Positions 12,290-25,941 are shown, numbered from the stretch's first letter. The stretch is DNA of 64,000 bases from Ficedula albicollis (GCF_000247815.1 NC_021673.1:46560081-46624080); one strand, 5' to 3'. Translations and numbers: made by a program. The notes: generated by a model from the sequence alone, not told the origin.

Positions 12290-12417
12290 GATTTTGTGAC
12301 TACAATTATTCGTCTACTTGAAAGTCCTTCAACTTTTATTCGAGCAAAAGCCTTCCTGGTCCTGCTACAAGTTTTAATTAATAACAGGGAGATGTTGCTT
12401 CTCAGTTGTCAAGCAAG
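12290..12417 (+). CDS. ULK4: ULK4 exon C
   Basis: The exon is 128 nt, starting in phase 0 and ending two bases into an Arg codon (AG|A). It encodes DFVTTIIRLLESPSTFIRAK, then FLVLLQVLINNREMLLLSCQ. The acceptor is CCACCAAG and the donor GTAAGG. The human counterpart GFVSTIIRLLDSPST and NREMLLLSCQAR match closely. This is a typical amphipathic helical-repeat segment. Confidence 0.93.
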
Positions 12418-14547
12418 GTAAGGTGATAATGAAAGATAATCAAAGATATAGTCTTTAAAGTTGTACCTGAAATACTTGAAGATGTGTGGTATTTTTGAGC
12501 CAGTGTTTTAGAGGTTAATTGTTTTGTGTGTAACTGTAATCCTTTCATTCATGAGAATATTTTTTCTGGGATCATCAGGTGACAATTATTCGCATGGGGA
12601 AACCACGTCTTGTGAGAACGTCTTTTAAAGTAACTTGTGATCGCAGTGACCATTTGCATTTTTGGGTGGGGCAAAAGATATACTGCAACAGTGAGTTGTG
12701 GCTATTGTGGGAAAGCAAAATAAAAGATTCTGTTATATACCTTCCTCATTTTGGGATTTGGTATAATCCATAATCTCTTCAGGATAGTTACTTTCAAGGT
12801 AAAATAGTATTTTTTGTCTATATGTGTTGTGGGAGTGATTTTCATAATGACCAATAAATTCCTGTGACTGTTACATGAAGTATTTAATTTGTCTATGCTT
12901 TGGAATACTTTGCAAGAAATTACTGAATCACCAGGGAATTGTTGTTTGAAATTGTTTGTCTTCTGTTGGGACAGAAACATTCTTGTGTCAGAGAGGACCA
13001 AATTAGACTGTGTTAGAATACAAATTGTCACCATACTTCAAGGTGGTTGGAGAAGTAAGATGAAAGAAATTTTAGTTGGGATTTCTATCTTCTGCTGTTC
13101 TGTAAGAAGAAGAGTTAAATGAAGTGAAAACATAGTTATTGTAATATTGAAATAGAGCAGGTTTGGAACTGAATGTAAAAATGGATGAGGCTTGTGGGTA
13201 GCTGTAAATATGTATCTACAGCAAATATAACAAATATTCATGTTTGAGAGGAATTAGGGTGTATACATTGGAGTTAAAGGAAGGGGCAGACAAGTTTCAC
13301 CATGAAGTTACTGTTAGAGGACAACTTGTGAGGTGCTAGCATTATATATATTCCTCCACTCGCAAAGATGTAAATATCTCAGTATTTGTAGAATCAAAGA
13401 GAATAAGTACTGAATCCAAGGTGCTTTTTCATGTGGTCCTTTTTATACTTACATAAATTTTCTATCAGATTATGTGTTCTAGTTAGTGTAAAATGCCTCT
13501 AAAGATTTGTGACTTTTTGAATGGCTACATTTTTAGTAACTCCTGCTATTCATGTGCTTGATATACCACATAGGACTCTGTGTGTGTTTGACAAAAGGTC
13601 TAACAGAAGTCCTGCACAGAGAGTTACTACTTGTTTATATATCCGTAAGATATATAGGGAGAATAATAATTTTATCAACAATTTTCTTTGTTTATAATGC
13701 TTTCCAGCCAGCTACCTTTCTGAAGAGAATGTGTTGTGAATTTGGATTATGATTTTATATTTTGGCTTTATCCTTCTGTTTTATTGTGATGCTCCCGACA
13801 GGGCTGATTAGAGACCAATGCATTATGTAATACATTAGGTAAAACAATAGACAAGCCTTATAGCAGCTTTATTGAGCTGATAAACTATTTTTCTTCATTT
13901 GCTGAGTTTTCTTCATAATTGTTCTTTAGTGAACAGCATATCTCTTATCAGAATAGATCATCTAAAACCTTTCTCATCCCGAAAGTAAGATATCTACAGA
14001 GAGGAGAAATGACCCATTAAATCTGGAGACAGTTGCATTCATAATATTACTATATAGCTCTGGAATAATCTAAAACCCAGCAGAGATACTGGATACTCAT
14101 TGACTTATACTGTTGGTTTCCATGTGGAGTATTTTAGTTAATGTCTTCAGTTGTCTGACGAACTTTTCTCTTTGAGAGTAGTTTCTTCAAAATTAAGACT
14201 CATAAATTGTAAATTGCTAGCGGAGGAAGCAGAAATCAGATGGATAGCTATTGAAAATATTTGATATACTCAAACACTACTTCTGGAGATGTCTGGTTTG
14301 AGAAGTATAAAGACCATGTAGTAAAATGTACATCGTTCCTGGTTAATGGTTTGCCTTTAGCAGCTGCAGCCAATGCCCGTAACAGGATTTATATTACTTT
14401 AGATGATAAAATCTGTTTATGATAACGACAATCAATATAAGGCAATTTTTCAAGGTGCATCACTTAAAGGATGATGCAGATGATAAAACAATAATTGCTT
14501 CATGGCAACACTGCACTGAAAAATGTTTTTGTGTAGTTTGGTAATTA

Positions 14548-14625
14548 TGCTGGTTCTGGTTGGGTTAGTGTTAATTTTCTTCATGGCAACTACTGTGAGG
14601 CTGTTTGTCCTGAAGACAGCCCTCT
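14548..14625 (+). mobile_element. Probable solo-LTR remnant of an old endogenous retrovirus
   Basis: The stretch 'tgctggttctggttgggtta' followed by 'gttaattttcttcatggcaa' resembles a degraded piece of LTR sequence that is common in bird genomes. No gag, pol or env coding sequence, primer-binding site or paired LTR is seen next to it. Identification is from remembered wording only, and the end points are approximate. Confidence 0.4.
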
Positions 14626-14714
14626 GGGCCTCATGAGCATGAGGAGTACTTGGGGCCAGCATCCCAAAGGCCTTGCTCTGGAGAGCAGTCCTTCCTTTAT
14701 TTGGCAGTAAAGTT

Positions 14715-14960
14715 GGGACAGGGTCTGGAGTGCAAGTCTTATGAGGAGGAGCTGAGAGAACTGAGGTTGTTTAGCCTGGAGGAAAGGAGGTTCAGGGGAG
14801 ACCTTATCACTCTTAGTAACCATCTGAAAGGAGGCTGTAGCGAGGCAGGGTTGGTCTTTTTTTTCCCAAGTAATGTGTGATAGGACAAGAGGAAATGGCC
14901 TTAAGTTATGCCATTGGAGATTTAGATTTGATATCAGGAAAAAATTTTTCACAGATAATT
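14715..14960 (+). mobile_element. CR1 LINE fragment (end of ORF2 and start of 3' UTR)
   Basis: A translated stretch reads [20 protein letters not shown] and then [12 protein letters not shown], the conserved C-terminal end of CR1 ORF2. It is followed by the UTR wording 'ggacaagaggaaatggcctt'. The terminal 3' repeat is absent, so the copy is truncated at both ends and inactive. Confidence 0.85.
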
Positions 14961-15087
14961 CAGACAATAAAATCCTGTTCCCACTGGTAACCTTTGTGAT
15001 ATTTGTCCTTGGAAGTGGTTTTGAAGCTGAAAAAAGTGTGGCGTGTGAGGAAAATAACAGTTTCATCATTATTCATCTCATTGGGAG

Positions 15088-15165
15088 GAAAGGACATGGG
15101 AGAGGGAAAGGAGGGGAGAGAAAGGGAAGGAGGAGTAGGGAAAGAGGAAGTGGAAGGGAACGGTA
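15088..15165. repeat. Purine-rich (G/A) low-complexity tract
   Basis: This is a stretch of nearly uninterrupted G and A on the + strand (ggaaaggagg-type words), about 75 bp long. It generates long spurious Gly/Arg/Lys/Glu frames on + and Pro/Ser frames on -. Confidence 0.85.
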
Positions 15166-16825
15166 ATGGCAAGCTTATTTTAGCTGTACTGGTGTTACCA
15201 AGAAGGATTTCTTTGACTTTTTCTTCTAGTTTGTGCACAGGTATCAGGAAATAAAAGGTAGCAGAAGTAGGCACTTGCTAAAACCCCTTATTATTGCAAG
15301 CATTAATGGTGCCTCTGGGCTGGGGACATGGGAAGTATCCGGTATTTCAAGTCTTGGTTCCTGGAATGCAGTCTTAACACTATCTGCCTATTTGTTTTTA
15401 CTGTTTACAGAACATACTGGCTTTGGCCATGATACCAGCAGTTGCCATTAGTTTTGAGTATTTGTACATACAATCCCCCATGCATATCTCTCTAATGCCT
15501 ATTGATTAGCTGAGTTTACACAATCTGCTTTTAGGTTTCTTTTTGTACCTCTTTCCAAAAGTCTCTCCTTACTCAAAGAATATGAAAACACCTTTATAAT
15601 TCCAAATAATAGTGGGGAAACAGTTGATCCCAGCTGATCAAAGGGATACTCCTTACCATGTGGCCTCATAGGGGAAAGAAGAAAGGAAGGGCTATAAGAC
15701 AGGAGTGATGGCCCTTGTCTTCCCAAGTAACCATTACATGTGATGGAACTCTTTGTTCCTGGAGATGGCTGAACACCTGTCTGCCCTTGGGAAGTGGTGA
15801 ATTAATTCCTTGGTTTGCTTTGCTTGTGCAGATTTTGAGTTCTGTGGATGAAAACTATTGATATATAATAAGAAATTTAATTTTGAAGTGAATTCATTGT
15901 TCCACAGCATTGAGACAATTCACCTATTACTCCTTTTTCCTACCTCTTCTGTGGTAGAAAATTGCATACCTTTGGTTCTTCCACATGTGATACAGCTAGA
16001 GAAGATACAAGATCCTTTAGGCTGAAGTAGCACTTGTTTTCTTACACTAGACAAATTAATTTATTTTGTTAATCACATTAAGTTTACCAGTCTCCTTCTT
16101 TTCTCCTTGATTTGCAGAGGCAGACTACCTGTTCTTCAGGGGAGGGATACAACCTGAAGTTTTATTGAGACTTTTCATTTCACCCTTTTCTGAACTAGCA
16201 ATAATTTCTACTTAGTCTCACTGAATTGTTCTTGGAGATTGAGCTTCTCCTCCCAAAAGAATTTATTCAAACCTCTTGTTTTCTACTGACTGCAGGGATG
16301 GACACTTGTGGAAAGATAGGATAATATTCCCAACACATTTCACAATCTGCAGAAATGTAACTATGCACAACAGCATAGCCTCTAAGCAAAATCATCCTCT
16401 GTTTCCTGTGCCCACCTCCCATATTTATCAATTTTTCAAATCTTCTGTGTGCACTGAAAGGAAAAGCTTTGCCTGGAAACCTACTACAGTCTCACATCTA
16501 GCATAGCCTGTGTGCCTTATGCATCTTAAGATTGATCTAGAAAAGTGGTGAGGAAAGGAACTGAAAAGCTTGGTGCCCAGTCACGGGGGAAAGCATGGAA
16601 ATGGAAGGCAGGAAGAAACAATGACATAAGTTAGTGATTTCAGGAAAAAAACCCAGCAAGCTGGTATCAAATAAAAAGAAGAAAAAAGTGAGGGAAGGCA
16701 AGAGCTAGAGATTGACCCTCCTATTAGCATGATATGCTGTGTGATGTTACATCTCTGTAAATAAACAATATATCTATATTAAGTGTCCTTTAAAAATCTT
16801 CATCATTTTCTATTAGCAGACATTG

Positions 16826-16877
16826 ATAATAATGTCTAATAATAGTCTAATAATAATAATAAATAATAAATAATAAA
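16826..16877. repeat. AAT-rich simple repeat
   Basis: Imperfect runs of taa/aat trimers, including an uninterrupted block at about 16849-16862 followed by 'aaataataaataataa'. Confidence 0.85.
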
Positions 16878-19380
16878 ACTAAAAAATAGTTTGTGATTTC
16901 TTGGAGTTAATGACTGTATATGTCCTCAGAGTATTCGAGACCTTCTTTTAGCTTTTAGTTAGGTCTGTCATTCTCTGTGAACTTACTATCTTTTCTTCAT
17001 GTTGATCATCCCGTTAAGAGAACAGTTCTTATTCTTTTCAGTAGCAGACTTCACTCCCGTTCTGTCACTCCAGACTGTTAACTCTGGAATTTTCCATTTT
17101 TAGCTCCACTCTTTCACATTTTTTTTTCAGAAAAATTGGGTTGTTTTGCTTTTTTAGTGTAAAAGCTCACTGATGGCCGTATCTTGCAATACAGACACTT
17201 GAATTTATTTTTTTTAAACCAAACCTTTGCTTCATGAACAGTGGTTTGCTCCTCATCATATTTAGTTTATTTATACTAACATCTACATATTTTTTCATGT
17301 ATTATTGACAAATGTGCACTAAATTAATTTAATAACTGTATTTCTATAGGCCTGGTTTTGCCCACTAGAGAGAACACTGAGATTCATCAGGGAATAAAAG
17401 TAACTGATGAATTATTCTACATCTAACTGAGGAATTTGTCAAAGGAAAATAAAGATTCTCATGCTTTGCTGCCTACACATTTTATATCTATACAGTTTTC
17501 TCGATACAATGTTTAATTGAACCGAACTATCAGGGAAAAAAATAGTTGTGCATATTTTTAGAAAATCTTAATGTGAAAGACAATTTTGTGAATGGATGAA
17601 CAGTATAAAGGAGAGAACTCATTTATCTTTCCTCTCTCAGCATAAACAAACCTACTTTGTATCCTTCTGAAATATGATTAAGTAATAGAACATGCTTTTA
17701 TAAAAAAAAGAATTTCCTTCTCCCAAAGAAATAAACCCACTTATGTTAAAGTCTGTTTGGCCCATTTTAAGTAAAACTCAAACAGATCTAAGTGTATTTC
17801 CATGTAGAATCAGATGATTGTTAAATCATAGAAGTGTTTCCTTAAAAAAAAATTAATTCAAGATCTGATGTTTTGTAATTTTTTTTTAAAGCGAAACATT
17901 TTTTTTAATAAAAATGACTTGGTTGTCTGGAAAGGCATGAAGACCATTGTATTTAAAACATTCAAATTTTTATATAAAGAAGTGTAAAGCTTGTAAAAGT
18001 AAAATTCTATTTCTAGCACCACGTCAGATTTTAAGTAGTTCTTTTCAAACAGACAAATTAAAATTCCTATAATTTAATACAATTTCCAGACATTAGAAGA
18101 ATGAAAGATGACCTCATGGTCTCTGAGAAGTGCAGCTGAATATGTTGCATCTGGGCTATTGCACAGGTGAAAAGTAGTTAGTTACTCAATGGGTCTTTTG
18201 ATCTCCCTCTCTCTTTCTCTCTGTTTCTGTAGAATAGGTTAGGAAGGATAAGAGTGTAGTATTCAATCATAATCATGTATTGTTTAGAGACATAATCCTG
18301 TAGAATGTATTGTTAGGTAGTTTTTACTTTGTTGAGTATATAGTCTTTTTGATGGAAAGATGTATTTCCTAGTAGCATTGTTATAAACACTGGAGGCAGT
18401 ATAAATAAGTAGTTTTCATAGTTCTGTAAAAGAGCATTGATTATCAGAAGGGTATTTAAAAAGATAGTACTGAAGTGCATACTTAAAATCCAGATCATGG
18501 ATTTCCCTCACCAGTGACTGATGGTTCTTTGCACAGGACCCAGAGGGAGTTTGAGTGTGAATCAAAGATGTCAATAGTATGGCCCTAAAGGGAAGTCTGG
18601 CCCTTCTGTCTATTCAAATGAGCATTTTAAAATTTTGCCTGAAGCATTCTGTTACAGGTGTATTATTAAAGCAATCTCTTGTAAGTTAGCCAGTGGCTAA
18701 TAAATCAGTTACAATTTCACTGTGGGAAATGTCATTCTGCAGAATGGCACAGCTATAGAGCCCTAACCAGTTGGAATTTGTGCACTGAGTTTGTATTTAG
18801 AAATTGTGAATACCAAATTTCTAGAGAAAGGATGTAAGACTAGTTTAGGCTTTAATCTCTTTCAATGTGACCATTCCAATTAGTACTAACATTTTAATAG
18901 GCTGCAGTGTAATCTGTGTAGTATTATTTTTCTGGAATGAAAGATTGATTTCTTATTACATTGACTTTAATTATCCTTGCATTTGGAATTCTTACGAGTT
19001 GAAAATTAGTGTCTTTAGTCTTTCACTTATATTGCACATATCAATTGTGTATTTCAGAATAAGTGGATTTTAAAATTGATCTCTGTAAGTTTGCAGAAGT
19101 ATTTACTCCTTATGTTAACATAATGTGTTCATTTAAACTTAGTCGAGTTGTGCTTACTTAAAGTAGCTTAAGGGTTTCTTTCTTTGACTCAGTAATTTTT
19201 GTTGGTTTTAGAGTTGATTGAAATAAAAGCGTAAAATTTCAACAAAATAACAGAGGCAAAACTAGTGTTGTCTTGATTGTAACCACAGATACCAGAAATG
19301 TCTAGTTCAATAGTTTTTTTGAGATATAGTGTTATTTTCTTTGGTATGAGGGTTAATGTTTTGCACTTGTTTAAATATAG

Positions 19381-19514
19381 ACTCATGATGTATGTTGAAA
19401 GAGACAGCAGAAAGACCATGCCAGGAAAAGAGCAGCAAGTTGGCAGTGAATATCTGTCAAAATGCCTCGATCTTCTCATCTATCACATTGTGCGGGAGCT
19501 GCCAGGAATTTTAG
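19381..19514 (+). CDS. ULK4: ULK4 exon D
   Basis: The exon is 134 nt. It supplies the last base of the split Arg codon and ends one base into a Gly codon. It encodes LMMYVERDSRKTMPGKEQQ, then GSEYLSKCLDLLIYHIVREL and PGIL. The acceptor is TTTAAATATAG and the donor GTAAAT. The human counterpart LVMYIERDSRKTTPGKEQQ and NEYLSKCLDLLICHIV is nearly the same. Confidence 0.93.
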
Positions 19515-22289
19515 GTAAATTCAGTTTGTTAACCAAACAGATCTTACCTTTGCTTACTCTGTCAAGAAACAGATATCTCCTTATATGTACAGGCAGAAAG
19601 ACTATATTTTCTGATTACATAGAGTTCGCATGATATCAGCTTCCTGAAATTTTTTAGATATGTCATGATCAGATATTTTGTATTGGAATGCATGATTTTG
19701 TATATGAATGTTTTGTGTTTGTGGAATGGTAATCCTCACCAGGTCAGTCAGGAATGAAGCCCAGAGGTTTAAGAAGTTTTATGAATGTTCTAAAGATATT
19801 GTAAACATTGTACAATCTAAGAGAAAATTTGCCCCATAAAGCAGAGCCCTCGGAGAGATGCAACAGGGCATATCTCTGAGTACGTTTTAATCGCTTACAC
19901 TGAAATTTATATATTATTTGCTACAGACGATTTTTCTGGAAAATTTCAGCCGACATATTTCAGTTGTTTTAGATGCCTGAAACTCATTTGCTCATGCACA
20001 TGAAGTTTATTTTCATAAAATTATTTTCTGATGAGATGATACTTGATGTATTTTTCATCTTCTCTACATTATCACTAGGATATTGAAAATGTAATGGTAG
20101 CACTGCAAAGGTTAGTAGCCCTAAATGTCATGCTGCTATTTTAGAAGAAACTTTACTTCCTTTTTTAATGCAAATTTTTGCCTTGCTGCAAACACCTGAT
20201 CCCTTTTTCCTAGCTAAATATCAGGTTTACATACTGGCTATATTTCAGGTTGGAAGTCTCAGACTATAAATGTTTTAAGCTCAAATTCACCTCCTACTGT
20301 TTGTATATACCATATACAACTAATATAGTAGGTTTGATAGTAGATTCCTCAGAATCTGAAAGTTTCAAATACATAGTTATTATCATAATACATAGTACAT
20401 CAATTGCTTAGACATGTAATTACTACTGATTTATGATTTCAATGCATTTTTGAGAACGGGTATCAAGCATACACTTTTTCTTTTCCAAGCTGGATCTGTG
20501 TATTTATTGTTTTCTGTAATCTGAAGTTATCTCTTGGTGTTTGTCCATATTTGTCACAAGTCTTTTTCTTTTTATGACTGCTTGAGGTGGTAAAAGCTAT
20601 GGGCAGCTAAGAATAATAATCGGATTTGAAAATGGGAACAGTGAAAAGCAGTTTAACTGTTGAGTTAGAATTAATCCTAGCGGGGTTTTTTAATATGCAT
20701 TCATGTAAGCTCCTTACTGATCCCATCTTCTTCCACCAGATGTAGCTATAAACCTAATAGATTAACATGTTGTAGAAATCGTCCTTAAAGATATGCTTGA
20801 ACAAAAGAAAGAAATTGTTAATCTTCTGGTTAATTAAAAAAAAGAAAAGAAACTGATTTTATTTCTGCAATTATAATAGTTAATCTGTTTTTAGGAAGTA
20901 GATATAAATTGTTTAGATCATGCTACAATTAAAGGTAGCCGTATCTATCTATTTATCAAACGCAAAATTTCCAAATATGATGGTTATATATTCTTCAACA
21001 TATAGAAAGAGAGTTTGTTCAGTAAATCAGTTACTAACCACAGAGGTCTTATTGAATTGTGACATTGTGTGTAATTGAAAACAAAAATGGATTGATGAAA
21101 AAAGTGTTTTATGTATTTGAAGGGTTTTAAGCAGCACTTCTTTCTTTACCAGTGATTGAGTCAAATCTTTGAGGCCTACTTTAGTGCCAGGCTCTGTCAT
21201 TTCTACTTATATTTAGAACTGAACTCCATGGGAACAGAAGAAAAGCGTTGGTATTATTCGACATGATTACACTCTGACTTACTCTGAAAGGAAAGGCCTT
21301 TTCTGGCCTGAAAAATCATATAAAATACAGAGTCCCTTTCTTTATTTGCTTAACAAATTCCCTTTTGCAGTTTTGAGCAGCTATCTTTTTAGGGGGAAAC
21401 ACATAACAGGTGCTTTTTCAAGACAGCGTTTGGCTTCTAGTATTTTCAGGTTATAGGGACAGAATTTTCCTTCTTATCGTACAAGCTAACTTTTTTCATC
21501 CTGCTTCTGTTCTTTGTCCCATGCAGAAGAGGTCTTGCTTTTTGTAGACAATAGGAAGTGTACCACAAATTTAGCATAATGTTCCTTGATTTTTGCGTAT
21601 CTCTTCTGAGTCTGAAGTATAATTTTCACTATTGCAATTAATATTTTGTTAGCTTATTATTACGTCTGAGGTTTGTTATGGAGGCAGCTAAGTTCACTCA
21701 TTGATCTGTTGCTATCTCTTTTCTTAGAATTCCTGTAGCTTTAGGTCACTTGTGTCACAGTTAAATCAGTGCATGAGAATGTGTGTGTGCATGGCTGGTG
21801 GAAGGATCTCTTTTTTTGGAGGGGAAGGATGTTTGGTATTTTTTTCCTGTTGAACTGTGCTGCAGGGGAAACATACTGCTTCAGTATTATGTCACCTGCT
21901 AATCTTGGTTCATTCAGTTTTTGTTTAGCTGAAAGTCATGAGAATTTCATTTTTTACTTCACTGGAAATGAAACTGCATCCACATAATTTAGCCAGTACA
22001 AGTCCACTCTGTCAAGAGGCGTAATTTCATCTTTACTTCAACACTCACCTTGTACTTCTATCCTCACTGTTTTGCCAGAGGTCACCTTTGCCTGTCCCTG
22101 TGGCCAGAGTAGGGAATTTGTTTGAAGACTGAACTAGGAAAGAAGTGCTGAGTTCATCATGAACATTACTGGTAGACAGAGAAGACAGGAGTGAACAGAG
22201 GCTACTGGAACAGAGATGTTTTATATGTAATTTGCTATTGTTTAGTGATGTTTTTATATTGGATCAGCCTGAAATGATGTTTTCTGTAG
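19515..22289 (+). other. ULK4: ULK4 intron of 2.8 kb
   Basis: AT-rich unique sequence. I recognised no interspersed repeat, RNA or extra exon. It ends with TTTTCTGTAG. Confidence 0.6.
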
Positions 22290-22411
22290 GTGACATTCTC
22301 AGTGCCCTAACTAATGTCTCTGGACGTAAACACCCATCAACGGTTCAGGCCAAACAGCTGAAGATGTGCCTTCCTATGATGCCTGTAGTACTTCATCTTG
22401 TCACATCCCAG
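22290..22411 (+). CDS. ULK4: ULK4 exon E
   Basis: The exon is 122 nt. It completes a split Gly codon (G|GT) and ends in phase 0. It encodes DILSALTNVSGRKHPSTVQA, then KQLKMCLPMMPVVLHLVTSQ. The acceptor is TTTTCTGTAG and the donor GTAGAT. SGRKHPSTVQ and MPVVLHLVTSQ are identical or nearly identical to human ULK4. A surrounding 90-codon open frame (22232-22504) is read-through into flanking introns, not a separate gene. Confidence 0.94.
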
Positions 22412-22722
22412 GTAGATTTTTCCCCCTCAAAATTTGTTACACAGAGGACAAACTCTTACAGTTTCTCAAAATTTAATTTTTTCAGTCATGATCAGAATGA
22501 GTAAAATTGATGTTTTGTTAATGCATAGATATGTTGATGAGTATTCCAGCTACGAAGCGGCATTTGATAAATGTGTATTATATAACAACTGTAATGACAG
22601 AAGCAAATGTATATTTTGTCCTCTTTTTTGTTTGTTAACATGTGAAATAATTGTTTCACTTTTTCTGGTCATAAGATATGTATTTAATATAATTTTTTTC
22701 AACTTTCACTAATTTCAAATAG
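22412..22722 (+). other. ULK4: ULK4 intron, 311 bp
   Basis: A short intron with a T-rich 3' end and the acceptor TTTCAAATAG. It contains nothing else of note. Confidence 0.8.
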
Positions 22723-22779
22723 GTATTTCGTCCCCACATAGTCACAAAGGAGTTTCTTTTCAACTATGGCATCTTACTT
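22723..22779 (+). CDS. ULK4: ULK4 exon F (57-nt small exon)
   Basis: The exon is 19 codons in phase 0: VFRPHIVTKEFLFNYGILL. The acceptor is CAAATAG and the donor GTGAGT. The human counterpart VFRPQVVTEEFLFSYGTIL confirms the assignment despite the small size. Confidence 0.92.
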
Positions 22780-25700
22780 GTGAGTATGAAGTAGAAAATA
22801 AATATTTTTACAAGATATACCTAAACATACAGTTTTGGAAATTACTTCAATGAATAAAATTACATTAAAATTCTAAATTGGAGAGAGAAGTTTCTCTGAA
22901 TGTATATTTTAAGCTTTGGTTGTCTTCAAAACTTTATATATAATCAGAAAATATTTTTGTAGTGATCTATTTATTCAAAGGAAAATTTTGTACATATTTG
23001 ATAAACTAAGAATTTCCTGTGTGCTTTATTTCTGAATAAGAAAGTTTAGCTCTAAATTTCACAGAATATTTTCTCTGGAATTTCATGCTAGTATTTTATG
23101 AGCAGAAATTAAAGAGAAATTGTAATTAATCTGTATTTTAATTTGTATTTGTATTAATATGTATTTGTCACCTTTTTCTTTTTGCCAGTACTTCTATACT
23201 GTGTTTAGTTGATGGAAATCTATGGAGCTGAGATACTGAACTCATGTTGACATTTACAACCTATTTCTGACATTATCCATACAAAATGAACTTTTTAGCT
23301 GTGCCATTGAATAGTACAGGAAAACGTGAAGTAGTACAGTTCTAGTGTAATTTCCTCATTTGAAAACAATTGTTTATGCTAAATGAGAAAAAAAGGATAT
23401 TCTAAATTGCATATCAGAGTTAAGCCAATACTTTAAGTGCATGAGTTCATAAATGACAACTAGGTATTTATCTCCAAATAGTATGAAGAAATGGTTGGCT
23501 AGAAATAATTAGATTCAAGTTATGTGTTCAAATTCTGTTCTCTTTCTCCTTTGACTCTTTCTTCCAAGGAAATGTGGTTTAATTTAGCTCTACTAAAATA
23601 TTTGTGTAAAAATTAGGATTCGAATGATGAAAAAAATTGAAACTGTAGATGTTGAATTACAAAGCTCTTTCTCCCTTTGAAGCATTTATAACTAGGCAGT
23701 AGATCTATTAGTAGTTTTCAATCAACCTTCTAGAAGGTGAAATTCTTCTGTCAACAATATAGGTACAGCAGACCACGTACTAGGAAAGTTTTCTTTTGAT
23801 GTTATTCCAGCTTGTATGAGCTACTGTGTGAGGAAGTCAGGCTAGTTATACTAGTACAGCTTTCCTCTCAAATCAAGGAGGAGTACATTACTCAGTCTTT
23901 CCTGCATCTTGTCCTGTCTCCATTGAAAAAAGGCTATTCAGGAACTTACATACACTATTTGAATTTACACATTAAAAAGGGAAGAACAGTAGTATATCTG
24001 AAAAATTAATATCAAATTGTAATCCATTTTATGTAACTGTGTTATGATATGACTAATATAATTGCATCTGGAAGAGTAACTATCCATGTAATGAATGCCT
24101 GTTCTATCATACAAAAATCTACTCTGGAAATTTGTGTTTAGCAACATTCTCACTGACACCTATAAAGGGACATTAGATCATCACCTTATATTTTTGCAAA
24201 ATGTTGTGCTATGACTGAGGCCCCTAAGATTTTAGTGAGGCAGTCTGTTTGTTTTGTTCTCTTTTTTCCCTGGTTTATTCAATAGTCTTGTTCTTAACAA
24301 TAAGAAAATTATGCAGAGTGGAAAGATGTGTGCTTGGGATCTGGATGGAAAGTAAGTTATTTTCCTGTAATGGTTGTTCCTTGAGAATTTTTTTTCTTGC
24401 TGCTTTGAAGTTACTTCCATCATCACTGTAATTTTCAGTAGTGTTGAGCAAAGAAATTGAGAGGGAGTCGGAACAGTCCTTTCATGTTTTCTGCTATGAA
24501 CAGAAGTACATGGAGGACATGCCATGCCCCAAAGGCTCCTGGTGGTGTGCACAGGGCCCAGGCTCACCTGTATGAAATACACATATACCATTTCTCTCCG
24601 TTGCTTGAGAAACCCCAGATAGTTGCATTTCTTTAAATCACACATATTTTCCCTGTGTTTCTAATATGAAATTAATAAGCATTAGTAGCCAAAACAAATT
24701 TTGTGCCAACTATTTTGATATTTCCAAATCACTCTTGAGACTAAGGTTGTGTGAAACTGTCTAAAAATGAGCAAACAAAATAATTTGCTCTCTTCCAAAT
24801 CAAATTAATTAGATAATACCTGGTAATTTTCTTCAAATGATCAGGAAGATAACTTTTTTTAATAGAAGCACTTGTTTTTTATGACTCCTTCCGAGGTGCT
24901 TTTAAATAATGAAATATGTAATTGGTTTCTACTCTATTTTTAATTAGAGAAGAATCCTTCAGATGTTTCATACATATTGTGAAAGAGATAACCCATGTAG
25001 AAACTTCTTCCAATTTAATATGTAATGAGGAAAATTTAATTGGTGATGAAATAGAAAATGACACTATTTTTCTAAATACATTAGTAGAACAGAGCATACT
25101 ACACATTCTGCTGAGAATTTTCCTTCCTTAACAAGTCTTAATAACATCTTTTGCATCCCAGTGAAACAAACAGCTATGCATAGAAATGAAAGCAAAAGAA
25201 CAGTGGGTCTAATTGTACAATATTTACTTCATCCAGATTATTAATATTTTATTGACCCTGTTTCTTAATATTGTTGATTAATTTAGGTGATTTTTAATAT
25301 AAAGTTTTATATGCATTTTTGCATGTCCTCCTGAGTGTAGCTGCGTCCATAACATGCATGGAGATCAAAAAGATGGTACAAATAAAAGAAAATTGCATTT
25401 TCTGAAGGGTCTGTGGTCATTTTAGTGAGTTATTTTTACATAGCCACATCCAAGGTAGTTCAAAGTCTTCTAAGAAATTACAGTTTTCTGTTAACAGTGA
25501 AGACATTTAAGTACTATCTATTTAGCTAGAAATTTTATGATTTCTGATATTAGTCAGAGTAATAATCCTTACTGTACTCCACATTTAAGGTTCCAACAGC
25601 AATACAGACTTGCAAAATTATAGCAGGTCATTGGTACTTTCAGTTTTACTTAATTAATATGAAAGTTTATCCTAATGTGGGTGCAATATTTTGTATTTAC

Positions 25701-25799
25701 ACAGTTTTTCAAACAATTTCTTTTTGTAATTATTCAGTGATTATGCTTTTATTTTTTTTTTCCTTAAGTGTTCTAACATACATGCTGCTTCTTTTGTAG
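22780..25799 (+). other. ULK4: ULK4 intron of 3.0 kb
   Basis: Unique AT-rich sequence. A 69-codon open frame at 24922-25131 (+) and a 137-codon frame at 24232-24645 (-) show no recognisable family. The intron ends in GCTTCTTTTGTAG. Confidence 0.6.
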
Positions 25800-25851
25800 G
25801 AGTTCATCAGATCAATAGATTCAGGAGAAACAAACTTGGATAGAGCAATAG
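25800..25851 (+). CDS. ULK4: ULK4 exon G (52-nt small exon)
   Basis: Starts in phase 0 and ends one base into a Gly codon. It encodes EFIRSIDSGETNLDRAI. The human counterpart is SHIKSVDSGETNIDGAIG. The acceptor is CTTTTGTAG and the donor GTGGGG. The next exon follows after only 90 bp. Confidence 0.9.
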
Positions 25852-25941
25852 GTGGGGTAACCTATGATATTGCAATATTTTTAGGCACAGATATTCTAAC
25901 TATTGAATTTTTTGAAGGAATATGATTACTTTTATCCACAG

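Larger units (their letters stand above)
12418..19380 (+). other. ULK4: ULK4 intron of 7.0 kb
   Basis: It contains an LTR-like remnant near 14548-14625, a CR1 fragment at about 14715-14960, a purine-rich tract at 15088-15165 and an AAT-rich simple repeat at 16826-16877. Long open frames between 14590 and 15274 on both strands come from the CR1 and purine-rich sequence and are not genes. Elsewhere I see nothing recognisable. Confidence 0.7.

Noticed and set aside
14590..15274. Long - strand frames of 104 and 159 codons
   Set aside because: They are antisense to CR1 and to the purine-rich tract, and low complexity explains them.
24922..25131. 69-codon + strand frame with protein-like composition (Glu/Ile/Leu-rich)
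   Set aside because: It looks helical, but it is not ULK4, its length is unremarkable for the window, and no homology is recognised.
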